This document shows, in pieces, positions 1 to 13,253 of a stretch of DNA of 64,000 nucleotides. Location of the stretch: the NCBI GenBank assembly GCA_935421135.1, contig OW285195.1:9702391-9766390 (forward strand), in the 5' to 3' direction. The stretch is from Bugulina stolonifera (taxonomy: Eukaryota > Bryozoa > Gymnolaemata > Cheilostomatida > Bugulidae). The translations under genes and the position numbers were made by a program. The notes below the pieces were generated by a model. That model was not told the origin of the DNA. It saw only the letters and a list, made by a program, of their open reading frames with translations, and made no database searches. Position 1 is the first letter of the stretch, and every line of letters starts with the position of its first letter.

Positions 1-106
1 GACAACTAGCAATTGATTTTTATATTATCAATACAACCACTCCCGACTCCGAACTATACCGACAGTAGCTAGATAGGAGTTTGCAGAAACAGGAAGTATG
101 ACTTAC

Positions 107-3100
107 TGAAAGCGACAAAGCGATCGAATCGACCAGGAGGTCTAAGTGTCAGAAAATCCTCGCACATTGCAAACGGAGTTTCGCCAGATTCAAGGTTGGA
201 AAAGCCACAGCAGGATGGAAAGATTTGATCTGCGTCTGAATTAGATCCTTTCTTGACGACAGTTGTCATACCGTCCAAGTTCTGTGCGCCAAGTATATCT
301 GGACTATACAATGCACCGCCATCCTCATAGCAACATCTAAAATAATATTGAAAATTACAACATATTCACAATATTTTAAAGTAGCAATTAGCAATAAATG
401 AGTGATATAAAATGTGCACAACAGTAGAGGCATGTAATTGAGTCCGAGCTACTGAGGGTGAAATAATAATCTCAAGTTATTTGAACAATAAAAGTTTTGA
501 ATGATGAACATGTGGCAGGTTCAGCACAGATATTTAAAGTGATATGACTGAATATCATGCATACATGCGTGTAACTTTAGAAAAAAACTGGTTATGATTA
601 TAACTACTACTTCAAAATGCCGAAAGGACTACGGCTATATAACTATAGATAAGACTGACCTTATAAGGAATTCGCTACCATCACTCAGGGATACTGGATC
701 CACGTCCTGGTAACACCAATCATTCAGTTTATCATAGAAGATGCCAGGAAGTACCTGAGACTCGAAACTTGGACATGTTTGAGAGAAGAAGGAAAGTTCC
801 CATTCTGAAACGACAATCACCGAGGTACAAAGCAGTAGACATTCATTTCCCACAAATGGGTTAAAATGCAGGTGACTTATGGGCAGGCATAAATATTTCT
901 AAATGCTTCAAAGTGTCCCATCTAAGTAGTTAGAAATATGGGTAAATTCGAAACAGTTCAGTGCAGGGCAAACTCATTGTCATTATTTCAACACATGATA
1001 AGCATGTCCAAGTATTGCTGATATTATAATCTCATTGAATTTCCAGCGTGTATCAGCCGAAAACTCTATTCTCTGTTTCCATCGGTGCAATTGCCAATTT
1101 TGTAACTTGAACATTTTCAAATGTTATGGCTTCATGAGTCAAAGTATACTTACGTGGCGACTCGCCGTCCAACCATTTCTTACACTTGTAACCGGATGAT
1201 TCGGATGAGTCTTTCTTTGTGACTATATCATACACAAACACTCCAGCTTCCTGTATACCCACCTCTACTCCAGTCTGATTGTATTGATCTGGCGAAACTA
1301 TCTTTTCTCTATTCTCATCTTTCTGCAAGAAAAATAATTAAGTTTTGATAAAATTCCTCTGTCATTCATGTTCACCTAACATATGCAAACATCGGGTAGA
1401 TCCATACCTTTTCAGGTGAACAAGTAGACGACCAACAACACAATGTCTAGTTTTAGAACGCAACTTAAGGAAGTCTGTATTTAAGATAATTAAGTACTAT
1501 TCGAGCAGTATGCATTGATTTCTGGGACAGTTCTAAGTACAATGAATTAACCTCCAATTTAGCAGACCCTCGAAAAACTGAAACCTGTATAAACCACGGC
1601 AGAGCACCATCCGTAAGAGAAGCGAATGAGATTTTAACCACAGGCTAAATATTGGCAGATGAGCCGATATATAAATTGTACATTCACCAAAAATATGTGA
1701 CTCTGACATTGTAGCATCCAGCTAAGAGTACTTGTGATGCGCATACCTTAGACCAACCAGAATATTCATACTCCTCAGCTTTCCTGTCCTTGGAGTTAAA
1801 CATGAGACCAATCCTGGCGGGGTAGTTACCAGTGCTGGTAACCAGTTTCCATGACATCTGGCCATCTTGGTATCTGTAGATTACTTTCATATTAGTCCTC
1901 TTTGCATCCGTCACCACAATAGCTTGGAATGTGTTCAGCTGTGCAAGAAAGAAAGAATGACTTTAGTACAGAGTAAACTGTCGCGTCACAAATCAGAATT
2001 AGAGATGATTTTAAGTGTAGACGATGTACAGCTTGGCAACTGGTTTTGATGGTAGATTAATAGTGGTCATAACAAGAGAGCATGAAGGAAAAAATTATAG
2101 TGAAAGTAAAAGAGCTGGTAACATTGTACATTAAAAGAATGTATTACTAAACTGAGTACAGAATATACAAAATACATCACACTAAGAGAGTGCTTCATGA
2201 TTAATATGATGCCCACAGAATTATCCATTAATTTACAGGAAAGTAAGTCTGAGAATTTTAAAGCTTAGCAGGTGACACGCTTTTAGTTAACTCACATACA
2301 ATAATATGACTCATGAACTAACCTCTGAAGGATCTCGTTCGCCGCCGTTTGGCACCATCTTAGACCATGTGACTATGTATACCCAGTCAGGATCTGTAAA
2401 CACGGTCTTAATTGCGTCCAAGTCCTTACTGTCCATCTCGGATACATTTCTAACTGCTTGAGTGTATAGCTTTCCACCATTAGTGTCGGCCCAATAAGCT
2501 GCTGCTACTGCTACCACCCTCTCCTCTTTGAGATACAGATCACTGTACTCTTGCAACCTATCATATACGAGCAGAGAGATCAATGTATAATAGACACATT
2601 GTAAATCAAGTATATACAAATGTACATGTATCATGTATAACATATATGTATGATTAAAGGACACATGAAAATACCAACCATCACGCACTCAAGATCACCA
2701 ATGTGCATACAAGGTCATCATCATATACTATATATATATTAATATAGTTTTGATTTGAGCTCATGCTTGACCACACAGACTGCAGTATTAATAAACTCGA
2801 CACAGAAAACCCTCAAATATAGAGAGCCATCAATGAGATTTATTGTATTATTATTTTGAACATATATTTGCGAAAGAATACACTTGAGCAACTTTCCTAG
2901 ATAAGCTATCAACTTTTTAGCAGCAGAAGCATACAGTAGGTAAGATAACTTACGTATCCTTGGTAGGCTTAGAGTAGCTAAGAGATGGTACTCTATTCTC
3001 CTCTTGCTTGTAATTAGTGAAATATATCATGCCACTTTTAGTCGCGTACATAGAGTTTATCACACCGTATACGTTATCAAAGACTGGGACACCACCGTCT

Positions 3101-6100
3101 GTTATGTATGCTGCCTTTGAAATTATTTTATCATCTGCAACAACTGTTGCCTCAGCAGAGCTGAATAGCCGGTTCTAGAAACAGATAGAATATTTCTCAT
3201 CTCTATTTTAGTAACATAAGTTTATGAGAGTGTGTCTAATATGCGCAATGTGCACCTTGTCAAAATGACAACTATTATTATTATACAGACTGAATCAAAC
3301 CTAAACACTACTTCATTTTTACAGATTCAATGTAGCCTGCAAATCAAACCATGCCATCAAACACTGTATGTCTAATGGTGTCTTCACAACGTCTATTACT
3401 GGCATGGATCGCAAATAAAAATTCCAATATGGCAATTTGGTATAGGCCAAAAGGGTTATTGACCTGGGATTTTGCTGGGTTGATTAAAATCATCCCTAGC
3501 TCATTGCACGGAAATAAGTTGACCCAGGCTGGTGTGCTCGCAACCCTGTGATGGAAATTGACATGTGCCTGAGAATTAGGTCAAGACAACATTATATATG
3601 TTTAAGGTTACAATGTAAACAGGCTACTATAGCCAATATTTTGCCAGCATTGAGTTTTTAGAGTTGTCAACCCTTTAGTACTGTATGTAGACAACCTTGC
3701 GAATCAGATTAAAAGCAATAATAACCAGCCAATAGAAATAACAGGAGTTGACGATGAAAGTAATATTATTTCAATTTGTTGTCAAAAAGTGATGACAACT
3801 CCATAGTGATGGTGTATTTTCACGACTGTGGATAACCCTAAACAGGTTTATAATCCTGAGTAGGTACATGTAAATATTACTAATTCCCACTTTATGGCCA
3901 TGAAGTAATTAACAAATTGTTATAAATTAACTTGACCATGTACATTAAGAATGAAAGTTATGAGCAAGTTTATTTCCTGTATCAACATAAGCGATTCTCT
4001 CCAGAAATTGAACTTCTGAGTGAATCACTAATTGAAAGACAACTACGGAACCCCAGGAGGATGAGCTATGTTTAACCTGAGTACAGTGCATACAGATAGG
4101 ATATGAACATACATAGAGACAGCTAGTTCCATCGCCATCAAATCCTGTTTTGCACTCGCATTTGAAACTCCCCTTAGTGTTGGTACATTTTGATCTGTCT
4201 TCATCGTCACAATTATCCAACTCCTCTATACACTCGTCAATATCGACACACCTGGAGTGGTCAATAATTATATTACAGTAAGCAGCATTGATAATAAGGC
4301 AGCAAGCAGAACTCTATTAGTCTATAAAGTTATACAGCATGATAATTAATATAATTGCGAACAACCAAACAGCATATTGTCACCCAGTCCATTCGAATGA
4401 CCAAACTATGATTGGCCAACAGCTTACAGCTTAGTAGTTAGTACTCAAATTTGTTGCATAGTAGTGATCTTTTCATTGGTTCCCATCAAAGCTTTCATAT
4501 TATGTACAAAGTATACCAACACCATACAGCCATTAGCATTCGATTTTTTCAGACGTTAACTTGAATTTGATTCAAAAATACAAAAAAACTTAAAATCTGA
4601 ATATTTGGCTATATTATACGTGATTGTGCAAACGTACCCCTTTTCGTCATCTTTTCTATAGCCATTGTCACACAGTACATCTGTAAATAATGGGAGAGAT
4701 ATTTATTGCAAATTATCAGAAATACAAGTAGTTTAATCGGTAGAGAGATAACTTTAACATCTTAATAGTCATCGACGATATATTTTTAGTATTATTTTCA
4801 CATAACAGCAACAAACACGTAATTGATTGATACATTAAATGTATTTTCTCCCAGTTGTTTGAGAGCATTAAAACTGCAGAAAAGATGATAAATTCTACCA
4901 AAATCACACAGTAGAAAATCAAACCAAACAAAAACCTGCGCACATTACGAAATAATGAAATTTTAAATAAAACCTGAAACAAGATGGCAGCAAACTAGTG
5001 CCACAGTACTGGTCACATTACACAATTAGTGCAGACAACAGATTTATGTAGCCTAGCAGTATTGTTGATGCTTGGGAGGCAAACATTAATTTTTACAAAT
5101 ACAAAATAGCTATGCCAACTAATGCTCAAACCACTATCGGGCGAACCACTATGTACTAACCACTATGTGGCTTACTCTTCTAATCCAGACCAACTTAACT
5201 GAACGGTGGGGTCGAAAGTTGAGTTTGTTAAAGTTTTGAACCCTCAACACCTAGTGCAGAGTATCTGATATAGTATTGTGTAGTAGGCCCTAATAGTAAA
5301 CCCACATTGTGGTTTGAGACCAATGCTATGGCAGCAAGTGGCTGAACAGATGAGCTGATGACAGTGACATATGCTTATTTCACTAGCTATTCTATCATCA
5401 CCTACTGAGAAATATAACTAGATTCTGCACCAAACATAGAGACAAAATTACCGACTTTTACTAATTACAAACTTTGTTTATTGAGTTCATTCTTTTAAAC
5501 CAATTTTTTTTTGTAGTATATAATTTGGTATGAAAATAGTGTCTCCGGGATTACTTCATTAGCTTTTAAGATTCTTGATACGTTTCTGTCGTTGTAGCGT
5601 AAGGAATAATAAGAATATTAATTTAGTTTGTAATAAGCATAAGCTTATAGGGTTAATGATCAGTGACCTCCTGAGGAGAAACATTGACCCATAGATTACA
5701 TGGCCATATTGCAACAGTTATGATTATAGTAAAAATATAGTCTTATCAGGTAAATGGTGTATAAGTTCTACTATGTGTATTGTTTAAAAACTAATATTTT
5801 GTCATAACGGTGAGAATTTGTAGGCCTACATAGTAGTTTCTTAGTGCAAACTTTGCACACATAGTCACAAATCTGAAAGTTTCCAGCGTTTTAAATAATT
5901 TGATAAACATTTCTATTGTGTGTATTTACATGTAAGTAAATGAAAGGCTTACTCACCAGCGGCTTTAGTAGTTGTTGGCGCTTCTTCGGTAGTCGTTGGT
6001 TCTGTTGGCCCGGCTGTAGGAGCACCGGAACTAGAAGATGGAGCAGCAGTCGATGATCCTGTTGGCCCGGCCGTAGTAGCACCGGAACTAGAAGATGGAG

Positions 6101-7648
6101 CAGCAGTCGATGATCCTGTTGGCCCGGCCGTAGTAGCTCCAGAGCTAGAAGATGGAGCAGCAGTCGATGGCCCTGTTGGCCCGGCTGTAGGAGCACTGGA
6201 ACTAGAAGATGGAGCAGCAGTCGATGATCCTGTTGGCCCGGCCGTAGTAGCTCCAGAACTAGAAGATGGAGCAGCAGTTGATGATCCTGATGGCCCGGCC
6301 GTAGTAGCACTGGAACTAGAAGATGGAGCAGCAGTCGATGATCCTGTTGGCCCGGTCGTAGTAGCTCCAGAACTAGAAGATGGAGCAGCAGTCGATGATC
6401 CTGATGGCCCGGCTGTAGGAGAACCGGAACTAGAAGATGGAGCAGCAGTTGATGATCCTGATGGCCCGGCCGTAGTAGCACTGGAACTAGAAGATGGAGC
6501 AGCAGTCGATGATCCTGTTGGCCCGGCCGTAGTAGCTCCAGAACTAGAAGATGGAGCAGCAGTAGATGATCCTGTTGGCCCGGCCGTAGTAGCTCCAGAA
6601 CTAGAAGATGGAGCAGCAGTAGATGATCCTGTTGGTCCGGCTGTAGAAGCAGTGGTAACTGCCGATGGTGTTATTGTGGTAGAGTTATCAGCAGTTGTAG
6701 TCGTTATGTTAGATGCTATTGTTGTTGAATTATCAGCTACAGTTGTACCATTTAGTGTTGAACTGGGTGACTGTGTAGTTGTTGATACATTTGCAGTAGA
6801 TGCAGAACTGGTGTTGTTGCTAGATTGTGTTACAGTGGTAGAGCTGTTAGAAAGTGTAGTTGTCATGTTAGATGATACTGTGGTCGAATTATCGACTACA
6901 GTTGTGCCATTTAGTGTGGTACTGGGTGACTGTGTAGTTGTTGATACATTTGATGTGGAAGCAGATGAAGATGAACTATTTCCGGTAGCACCAATCGTAG
7001 TGCCATTTCCTGTCAAAGTTGAAGCTGGTGTGGTGGAAGTTACATTGCTACTAGTGGTCGAATTAGTAGACTGACTTTGTACTACTACAAAATAGACACG
7101 AGTAAAATAGCTTCAACTCAATCGGCTAACCGTTAAATAAGGAGCTAAAGTAAAATAAAAGCGGATGGATGTGTGTAGTTTGACAAGCATTGTGAGATGA
7201 TTGAAGCCTTTATACCATATGTTCATGTAAGCTATTGATCGCAGTTAAAAATTCTCTTGTCACATTTTGTTAGACAAACATTTCAATAAAATAAAAATAT
7301 GCTTATTAAAAAAAGTTAAAAAATTTTGAGTAGCAGTATGGGAAGACAAAAATTTTTGTGAGAGGACGACTATTATTACCATAACACATGGCATGCCTGT
7401 GCTTCAAATCTCAGTTTATAGTCTAGTATTTAATTTCTTTTTCATTTACCCAGTAACTAATTTTAATTTTATTCTCCAATGCATGCACTAGCTATTTTAA
7501 AATTTAGATAATGCAGCTCTATTGACCATGTCAAGTTGGGATGTAAACTTTTTAATTGGGTTTCAATAACTCCAAAATCTAAAGTGACCCACTTACCTGT
7601 AAATAGCAAGGCAATGCCTATCACCAGCCATAATGGCTGACCTCCCAT
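107..7648 (-). CDS. MUC4/SUSD2-like mucin with EGF, NIDO and AMOP domains (3' end outside window)
   Basis: Ten exons join in phase (7597-7648, 5957-7084, 4638-4680, 4113-4251, 2954-3174, 2323-2557, 1747-1938, 1154-1322, 660-804, 107-336), giving 851 residues before the window edge. Residues 1-17 are a signal peptide (MGGQPLWLVIGIALLFT). To about 393 the chain is Ser/Thr-rich with many N-x-S/T sequons, then 11 mucin repeats. Exons 3-4 encode a partial EGF and a calcium-binding EGF (DIDEC, then CxCxxGFxGDGxxC). Exons 5-7 read as a NIDO domain (AAYWADTNGG, DWVYIVTWSKM, LNTFQAIVVTD). Exon 8 begins AMOP (YKCKKW); exons 9-10 carry the CCY motif and the CC...C..FLTLRPP segment that lies before VWD in MUC4 and SUSD2. 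Known relatives are membrane-tethered or secreted surface glycoproteins; VWD and later domains should lie at coordinates below 1. The acceptor of exon 2 is a tandem TAGTAG (start 7084 or 7081). Family is firm; orthology to MUC4 versus SUSD2 is not. Confidence 0.88.
4681..5956 (-). other. Intron 2 of the mucin-like gene
   Basis: AT-rich intron between the mucin exon and the first EGF exon. I see no further exon, RNA gene or mobile element. The phases of the flanking exons (1 out, 1 in) join without needing another exon. Confidence 0.7.
6004..6630 (-). repeat. Coding 57-bp mucin tandem repeat, 11 copies
   Basis: This stretch is exactly 11 units of 57 bp (627 bp) within exon 2 of the mucin gene. 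Each encodes a 19-residue Pro/Thr/Ser unit of the form ATTAGPTGSSTAAPSSSSG with few substitutions (T/S, G/S, A/P). The copies are nearly identical, as in a length-variable mucin VNTR. Long open frames on the opposite strand and in other frames are by-products of the repeat. Upstream in the same exon (about 6650-6990) an older duplication repeats a block around STTTQSPS and LNGTTV. Confidence 0.95.
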
Positions 7649-8972
7649 GACTGCAATTATAGATGGAAATGATCTCAGCTGTGCTTGAGGTAACTGTAAA
7701 ACACAAGAATAGAATTATTATGAAAATCCAAACGTTCAGCGAGTTTTGGGTGAACCAGGCGATACACCCTATTGACCCTATTTATTTGCATGCACAAAGT
7801 ATCAGCTATTTGCTGTCAGACTTAATACATTGTCACACATTTTACTGTGCAGACACTGTATGCATGTAGCTAAAATTAGAATAATGGCAAGGAATTGATA
7901 ATAGCATGCATGCAATCCATGACTTTCGTTTTTAGATGGGCTGTAGCCCCATACCTCATGGCATTGGTTTCAGCATAATAGATGATTTGTAGGAGCGTCA
8001 TATAATTAAACTATTGATTGACTCATATTTCTAATGAGTTGCAAATTATGAGTACATTACTATCTCTAGAAAATTCTAAGAGCTCTTCAGTTATGCCGAG
8101 TTCTGAAGATAAAAAGGTATCATTACCTATTTCAAACATATACTGTTTCACAAGTGTCAATAAATAATTATCATGTGTAAGAAGTTGTTGATGAAAATAA
8201 CCCACTTCTAGATTAGAACAAATACAAGTAAAGTTTATATTTTATCTGTGGTGCCATTGCCAAGGTGAAGAGTTTAATCGATTTTTCATAAGAAACCGAA
8301 TATCAATAGTTAGCAAATAACATGATAAATTATCAAAAGATGAGTGAAGAAAACTAAAGCAAGAAAATATTCAACAGAAACCTAAAGCCTAGCAAAGTAA
8401 AAATAATACTAAGCGACACAACAATAATGGGATTTATTGATTAAAGAGATGCCTAAAATTTAATTTTTCTTAATTTCTTCCCATAAGGTGATGGGGTAGT
8501 TTGTGTAACAGTTACCTACTACTTTCCACAATATTGAAGATTATCAGCCAAATAACCAAATTTAAAATTAGACCAATTTTAAAATATTTAAATGTAGTCA
8601 ATTTATATTTCATAAAACAAGCATACATATTTGGAGCCAACATTTGTGATACTGTGAAGCATTTTACCCACCATTTACAGTAAATAAATAAACTAAATAA
8701 GCATTTAACTGTTTTATAAAAACCACGTACCAAGATAAATTCCAACAACACTGAACTGTTAGCCTTGTGCAATTATCCTGTCTTCAACAGATTGAAAACT
8801 CTGGTTTAGTGCATCTTACATCTTTTAAAGGCACCTTACTGCAAATGTACAGTATTGCCAAGGTATGGTCCTAGGGATATCACTGTGCAGCACTGATGAG
8901 GTATCGAACACCGAAATGGTACTATTTGCAGTTTAGTTAATAACCTATATTAAACTTTTTTACCCACCTACC
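7649..8972. other. Region upstream of the mucin-like gene
   Basis: AT-rich sequence upstream of the signal-peptide exon. The promoter must lie here or beyond, but no convincing core promoter or gene is visible. The short open frames (for example around 8023-8205 and 8501-8772) have no splice signals or domain character. Confidence 0.5.
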
Positions 8973-11279
8973 CATAGAATTACCTTCCCTAGAATGCTTA
9001 CTTATCACGTGACCGCTCGCTCGCAAGGAGAAACCGGATGAAGGTTGTTTTCTCATTGTTTACATTAGCAACCATTATAATTTTATATAAGATGAAAGAT
9101 TTTTGGGAAGGGATTTTAATACTTTCCCAGCTTTTATGACCAAATCTTTTTTGCAGGACGTAGACTAGGTATGTTAATGTATTAAAAACAGACCATAGAA
9201 TTTGTTTCAAAGCTTTATGGCTGTAATATATTTGACCACTAATAGAGACCCTATTTCCATTGCCATAACCTATGTTTTATATAATATTATAGTGGATCTA
9301 TTGCGCCCACCCAACTTTTGTAGTTATGGTTTGTGATAAGGACTAGAACTAAGAATGTTGCTTTTGTCATAAACTTTTCCCTAATGTTTCCAGCAGAGAA
9401 TTGCCAGAATCATTGTCTCTCATCTAATAATTCAACCTGTATTAGAATAAGGGCTCCTGTCTGATTCAACCTCCCTCACATATACCCTGTCATAACTTCC
9501 AGCTATGGTTTTGATTAACAATACTTTTACAATACAATGAAGGTCTCGAGTAATTTTATGCTTCATCACATATATACTGTATAATCTCACAATGATATAC
9601 TATAATGTCTATAAATAATCTACTCATGCACAATTCAGGCTAATTCAGGCTAACAAATAAATATTAATTCTACATCACAATTTGTACACCTTTCTAATAT
9701 TGGCCAGTGTACATGTAGCCTACTGTACTAATATTTGCTAAATAATTTATTCATTTACATGTATAAGTGCACCTACATGCAATCTGTACCTGTATCACTT
9801 AAGGTTATGTAACTGGGGTCTGAATTGAGTTTAAAAGGTTTTATAGTACTGGTGGAATGATATTCCATTGCAATGTTACTAAATATTGAACATCCACTCA
9901 TCCTAATGCTGCTAACTGGCTTAAAAACGATCAACTTTTCTATTTCTTATAGCCATTTTGTTTTTATGAATGAAGGTAGGCGGAGCTTCCGGAACCTGTC
10001 AGTTGCTTAGCAGCAAGGTTTTCCCTTAATTGAAAGGTGGGATAACTCTTTGTAAACTGCGCATATACAAGCCATTTAGACCACCACAGAGCTGCACACT
10101 GTACATGTAATTATTCAAATATGAGACCTAGGATCAAATCATTGTTTTTTTTTGCATATTTTGTTTTGTGTTGGCTTTTAGACTGCCACTAGCTGCTGCT
10201 AAACAACCCAACAAACATATCTAGCAGAATAACTGCCCTTATTCTTTCCTAGAACAGTGGATATATGTATTTTATAAGAATATACACCACACATATGTTT
10301 TGCATGGGGTATTACATATACAAAAACAGAAAAAAGCTTGTTAAAACATGCATTATATGTTAGCCATACACCATGTAGTACTATGTCAATGAGATTGATT
10401 ATTCTTCTGCATCTGTAACATTGTGTTATGCCTTCACGACGGAGTTCCCTGTCTAGCCATTTCATTCATAAAATTGGAGCTGTAGTAAACGGACCCCAAA
10501 ATTACTATAGGCCTTAACTTGAAAAATATTTCTTAGGCCTTCCCAATTTTTTTCTTATGCCTTTCCAGGTAGTAATGCCTATATAGTGTTAAAAGGAATT
10601 TTATTTTTGAGAACCCCAGTTACATAACCTTAATATTAATAATCAGCTATAATTATAAGCTATACAGTGACACTCCTGTAGTATATAGCATAAGCTATCT
10701 TGGCACAACTTTATCCTGTAGTGCTGTGCATGCTGGCATTAAACCTAAGGTACCAAATGGTGGTTTTCAGCTGCCCTATTATTAGTTGACTATTTTTACT
10801 CATTGATTAGGTACATTTACCAATGTGTTATTCCTATGATTTTGTTTAGCAATATAACAAAATATTGTGCTGACATTGTCAGCCCAAGTTCTTATCACAA
10901 ACCATGGCAACAGAGTTGGGTGGGCACAACAGATCCACTATGATATATATAAAACATAGGTTATAGCAATGGAAATAGAGTCTAATTAGTGGCCAAATTT
11001 ATTACAGTCATAAAGCTTTTAAACCAATTTTATGGTCTGTTTTATATACATCAACATACCTAGTCTATGTCCTGTAAAAAATATTTGGGCAAAAAAGCTG
11101 AGAAAGCATTGAAATCCCCTTCCAAAAATCTTTCGTGGTATATATAATTATAATGGTTGCCAATGTAAACAATGAGAAAACTACCTTCATCCGTCTGTTC
11201 CACACTAGCGAACCTCCCGCTAATGAAATGATATTGTCACGTGACTACGAGTAAGCATTCTAGGGGAGGTAATTCTATG
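8973..11279. mobile_element. Non-autonomous hAT-like element with long terminal inverted repeats
   Basis: A 2.3-kb element whose two ends are inverted copies of each other. The left end begins CATAGAATTACCTTCCC and the right end, reverse-complemented, begins CATAGAATTACCTCCCC. The arms run roughly 8973-9352 and 10878-11279 with clear similarity throughout. A further inner inverted match lies at 9803-9822 and 10612-10632 (around GGTTATGTAACTGGGG). The element is flanked by a perfect 8-bp direct repeat, CACCTACC (8965-8972 and 11280-11287). An 8-bp duplication and a CA-starting TIR are typical of hAT transposons. No transposase frame is seen, so mobilisation would need a partner elsewhere. Confidence 0.85.
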
Positions 11280-11287
11280 CACCTACC

Positions 11288-12191
11288 TACCTACACACTT
11301 TTAGGTCTACATTATGTCATTTTAAAATGATGACTGTTTCAAGCAAAACTTAAAACTTGCATATCAATCTCAAAATGACACTTGTTTCAAATACAAACTT
11401 GGGTAAATTACCTTCTTTGCTGATAGTTCTTGATGCCCCTGCGTTGATCTTACAGCGCTTGATCGCTAATGACCATCACTATTGGGATTGCGTGTATAAA
11501 ATATCGGACTAACGCGATATTGATGTGATGTAGTTTATTGCATCATATGCACAGCTTTAGGCTTGTGTACATGTTACTATAGCGATACAGGTCCTCAGCC
11601 CCAGCTGTCGATATTCAATGTAGGAACAGTATTATATAGTATTAATAACTGCATTGCAAATAATAAAGGATGCACTAAGAGTAAAATTAGCGGATACTGT
11701 ACTTGTTCATATCTAAAACTAAAGAAATTAAATACTCTTTAGAATAAAGTAAATTGTAAACAACTGTCGTGTTGAAGAACATTAATACCTGAGCCAACAA
11801 CAGTCAACTAGACAAAGTTTACGTTAGATTTGTCAACCCTTGACATGTATAACATGCACAAACATAGCTTTACATATCTGTAAAAAATTCAAAATTCACA
11901 AAATATGTAGGCTACAGTTACAAGTTTACCTATGGCAAAAACATTGATTTTATAGTAGCCTACACCGCCCCTACATGACTTTTTAGTAAATTAGATTTGA
12001 ACATAAAATCTTACCTGATAGATGATACTTCAGGCAAATGAAAACTAATATTGGAGATATTTTACCAATAAGTGTAGACTATAAAACTGGTCACATATTT
12101 GCAAAGCAGTATGTTAGAAACTACTGTGATATTGGCACACTGCACGCATGTTGAAAGTCCTTGCACACATACACTTTAGTGGGCATATTTG
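11288..12191. other. Intergenic sequence, nothing recognised
   Basis: AT-rich sequence between two hAT-like elements. No gene, RNA or repeat could be supported. Confidence 0.5.
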
Positions 12192-12542
12192 CAATGGTCA
12201 AAGTCTAAGAAAAGAGGTGGGGGGTCTCTAGGGTAGCAAACATAATCACGTAATGGTGCGAAGTGTCTGGGAGGAGCGGGAGGGGCGCCTGAGCGCCCTC
12301 ACGGAAACTGGAAACTTTAACAAAATTAGACACCGAAATGGTGCGAAATCCAAGAACTTCAGATTAAAATATGGTCCAAGATTTTAAGAGAAAACTTCGT
12401 TGCTATAAAACAAGGAAAATAAATGGCACTGCATTTGATTTATTATAATAGTAATCTGTAGGGGGTCTATCAGTCTGAGGGACCCCCTGAAATTTATGGT
12501 GGGGGGACTGCGTCCCCACGACCCCCTCAACTTTGACCACTG
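12192..12542. mobile_element. hAT-like MITE (351 bp) with perfect 8-bp target duplication
   Basis: The left end reads CAATGGTCAAAGT and the reverse-complemented right end CAGTGGTCAAAGT, a 13-bp TIR with one mismatch. Both sides carry the direct repeat CATATTTG (12184-12191 and 12543-12550), a perfect 8-bp duplication. The inside has unusual G/C-rich runs for this window, including a GGGGAC..GTCCCC stem near 12500. No coding capacity. The perfect duplication points to a relatively recent insertion. Confidence 0.85.
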
Positions 12543-12837
12543 CATATTTGTGACCGCTAGGATTGATCTAAGTTGCTGTTGAAATTCCAAATTTCGATTG
12601 ATTTAGTGGAAATACACTCCCCTTTCTAATAAAACACCTGATGCGACGACAATATGTGCACAATGAAATGAAAGCTGCAAAGACATCTACTAGAGCACAA
12701 CACTTTGTATAACACTTCAGCCTATTTTAAAGAAAAACAATATTTAATTTTATTTAGTGAGTATTGCATACAAAGTATCTACGTTAGCACCTCTTCACTT
12801 GAACCATCGACTATTTTTGGTTTGGTTTGCAGTCAGC

Positions 12838-13253
12838 CAGTGTCTGAAGTGAAACAAATGAGGTGGGTACATGGTGCATGCAATCTTACAGATAAGTATA
12901 TTGTATAGCAAGCCACCTAATCTTATAGTAGCTAATAAATTAGTGAATTACTAAAATGAATGATGATGTATGGATATACATCGAAATATAAGGAGTCAAC
13001 AAAAATATAAAATGCTCTCGTCTCATCATTCATCATTAAGATACTTGCTCCACTAACATTTTCCGATAAATTGAAAAAGGTTGTGTTCTGGTGAGATTCG
13101 AACCCATGAATGATAGTCTAGCACTCTGTCACTACACTGTCAGGTTCACAGTGACTGTATGGGGAAAACTTGCTATTAAAATGAGGGTACCCGCCAGATT
13201 TAACCACTAAAATTGAGGTGGGTACACACCGTATACTCACACTTCGAACACTG
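12838..13253. mobile_element. hAT-like MITE with internal tRNA-like segment, older copy
   Basis: Related to the element at 35187-35496. It starts CAGTGTCTGAAGTG and ends CACTTCGAACACTG, so its ends form an inverted repeat of CAGTGTTCGAAGTG type. The interior shares most of its length with the second copy but carries about 110 extra bases (around 12960-13070). Read on the minus strand, an internal segment near 13091-13145 looks tRNA-like, with GGGTTCGAATCTC as a B box. Flanks match only partly (GTCAG on both sides), consistent with age. Confidence 0.75.

Noticed and set aside
5891..6481. Long open frame with repeated LRPGHQDHRLLLHLL
   Set aside because: Alternative frame of the 57-bp mucin repeat; the in-phase, spliced Ser/Thr frame on the same strand is the coding one.
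6652..7074. 140-codon plus-strand frame rich in Val
   Set aside because: Antisense shadow of the Thr/Ser-rich mucin exon, with no independent support.
13080..13150. Functional tRNA gene
   Set aside because: The B box is present but no full cloverleaf; it lies inside a repeated MITE family.
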